Assembly (NCBI GenBank): GCA_046349615.1
Contig: JAXMBZ010000006.1
Span: 124,001-188,000, forward strand
DNA from: JADJNY01 sp046349615
GTDB lineage: Bacteria > Planctomycetota > UBA1135 > GCA-002686595
DNA length: 64,000 nucleotides
Direction of reading: 5' to 3'
This document shows, piece by piece, positions 63,088-64,000 of the stretch (the first letter of the stretch is position 1; each line of letters opens with the position of its first letter). The notes beneath the pieces were generated by a model. The model was not told where the DNA came from and made no database searches. It was given only the letters and a program-made list of their open reading frames with translations. Both the position numbers and the translations under genes were made by a program.

Positions 63088-64000
63088 CCGAAACCGAGAT
63101 CGCTCACCAGAAGGCGCAGTCGTTCCGCGACGTCCATGCACGCATCAAGAGCGAGGTCGGCAAGGTCCTCGTCGGCCAGGACGAGGTCGTCGACGGCGTG
63201 CTCGCCGCGCTCTTCGCGGGCGGCCACGTGCTGCTCGAAGGCGTGCCCGGCCTCGGCAAGACGCTGCTCGTGCGCACGCTCGGCCGCGCGGTCGACCTCG
63301 CGTTCTCGCGCATCCAATTCACGCCCGACATGATGCCCGCGGACATCCAGGGGACGCAGATCCTGGTCGAGACGGAAGGCGGCGGACACAAGCTCGAGTT
63401 CCAGGAAGGCCCGCTGATCGCGAGCCTGATCCTCGCCGACGAGATCAACCGCGCGACGCCGAAGACGCAGTCCGCGCTGCTCGAGGCGATGCAGGAGAAG
63501 CAGGTCACCGTCGGCAAGCGCACGATCGCGCTCAAGGAACCCTACTGCGTCATGGCGACGCAGAACCCCGTCGAGCAGGAGGGCACGTACCCCCTGCCCG
63601 AAGCGCAGCTCGACCGCTTCCTCTTCAAGCTCGTCGTCGGCTACCCGAAGGAGTCGGAGTACGCGTCGATCCTCGACCGCACGACGGGCACGAGCGAGGA
63701 GGACGTGAAGAAGGTCTCGAACGGCGCCGAGATCCTCGCCCTGCGCCAGGTCGTGCGCTCCGTGCCCGTGCCCGAGCACGCGCAGCGCCACGCGATCCGC
63801 CTCGTCATGGCGACGCAGCCCGGCTCCGAGTACGCGCCGAAGGCCGTCAACGACTACGTGTCGCTCGGCGCGTCGCCGCGCGGCGCGCAGGCGCTCCTGC
63901 TCGGCGGCAAGGTGCACGCGCTCCTCGCCGGACGTTTCGCCGTCGCGGAAGAAGACGTGCGCGCCGTCGCGCCCGCGGTGCTGCGCCACCGCGTGATGGT
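63084..64000 (+). CDS. MoxR-family AAA+ ATPase (truncated by the window end)
   Basis: The first 305 residues of a MoxR ATPase; the gene runs off the window. Walker A EGVPGLGKT lies at about 52-60, Walker B LILADEINRATPKTQSALLEAMQE at about 115, and sensor 1 VMATQNPVEQEGTYPLPEAQLDRFLF at about 155. The AAA lid then begins (GASPRGAQALLLGGKV). The ATG overlaps the previous stop (ATGA) and has GAAGAAG upstream. MoxR proteins act as chaperones, usually with DUF58 and von Willebrand proteins, which should lie just beyond the window. No complete frame is available, so the C-terminus is not described. Confidence 0.95.
   Translation, partial: MTETEIAHQKAQSFRDVHARIKSEVGKVLVGQDEVVDGVLAALFAGGHVLLEGVPGLGKTLLVRTLGRAVDLAFSRIQFTPDMMPADIQGTQILVETEGGGHKLEFQEGPLIASLILADEINRATPKTQSALLEAMQEKQVTVGKRTIALKEPYCVMATQNPVEQEGTYPLPEAQLDRFLFKLVVGYPKESEYASILDRTTGTSEEDVKKVSNGAEILALRQVVRSVPVPEHAQRHAIRLVMATQPGSEYAPKAVNDYVSLGASPRGAQALLLGGKVHALLAGRFAVAEEDVRAVAPAVLRHRVM

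Overview
The window is one contiguous piece of a very GC-rich bacterial chromosome. Codon third positions are almost all G or C, and GTG or TTG starts are common. The gene content points to a member of the Planctomycetota: ECF sigma factors paired with transmembrane Ser/Thr kinases or anti-sigma-like proteins, a YfbK-type von Willebrand protein fused to an anti-sigma-like N-terminus, and many large secreted proteins with planctomycete-style C-terminal modules. No rRNA, convincing tRNA, CRISPR array, insertion sequence or phage gene was seen. I annotate 47 protein genes, the last one cut by the window edge.

Layout. 0.1-2.9 kb: a translationally coupled pair of oxidoreductases (GMC type and Gfo/Idh-like). 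3.1-4.4 kb: a membrane protein with an L7/L12-like tail that ends in a 60-bp tandem repeat, and a small membrane protein. 4.4-17.4 kb: the phosphate locus, with phoB-phoR-phoU, then an ECF sigma factor, a zinc-ribbon kinase, a glyoxalase and an acetyltransferase, then pstS-pstC-pstA-pstB. The phosphate sensor and transporter are therefore split by a sigma/kinase island. 17.4-27.5 kb: a carbon-nitrogen hydrolase, a small DUF5674-like gene pair, a zinc metallopeptidase facing an ATP-grasp ligase, an ABC-2 exporter, a cation P-type ATPase and a secreted lectin-like protein.

27.6-35.8 kb: two ECF-sigma operons. One (minus strand) carries the von Willebrand protein. The other (plus strand) carries a zinc-finger anti-sigma factor with a HEAT-like exported part, followed by a secreted protein. 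A small membrane protein lies between them. 36.3-48.0 kb: a cytosine deaminase of the fungal (Fcy1) type coupled to a lipoprotein hydrolase, a kinase/TPR giant, thioredoxin-fold proteins, a glycosyltransferase and a CAP-domain protein. 48.0-56.1 kb: a sigma-54 activator without a DNA-binding domain, a pair of secreted proteins sharing a C-terminal module (one with four Cys-rich repeats), and a secreted beta-propeller-like protein. 56.2-64.0 kb: a UvrD/PcrA helicase, a GAF-like protein, and an operon of a degenerate retropepsin-like/TPR protein, a membrane protein with a long charged tail and a MoxR ATPase.

Two expression patterns recur. Ten gene junctions use a 4-base ATGA or GTGA stop/start overlap. 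At least thirteen start codons are preceded by a TAnnnT hexamer, several of them so close (6-9 bases) that the transcript may be leaderless. The most unusual leads are the Fcy1-type deaminase operon, the DUF5674-like pair, the HTH-less sigma-54 activator, the Cys-repeat secreted pair and the pseudo-protease/MoxR operon.
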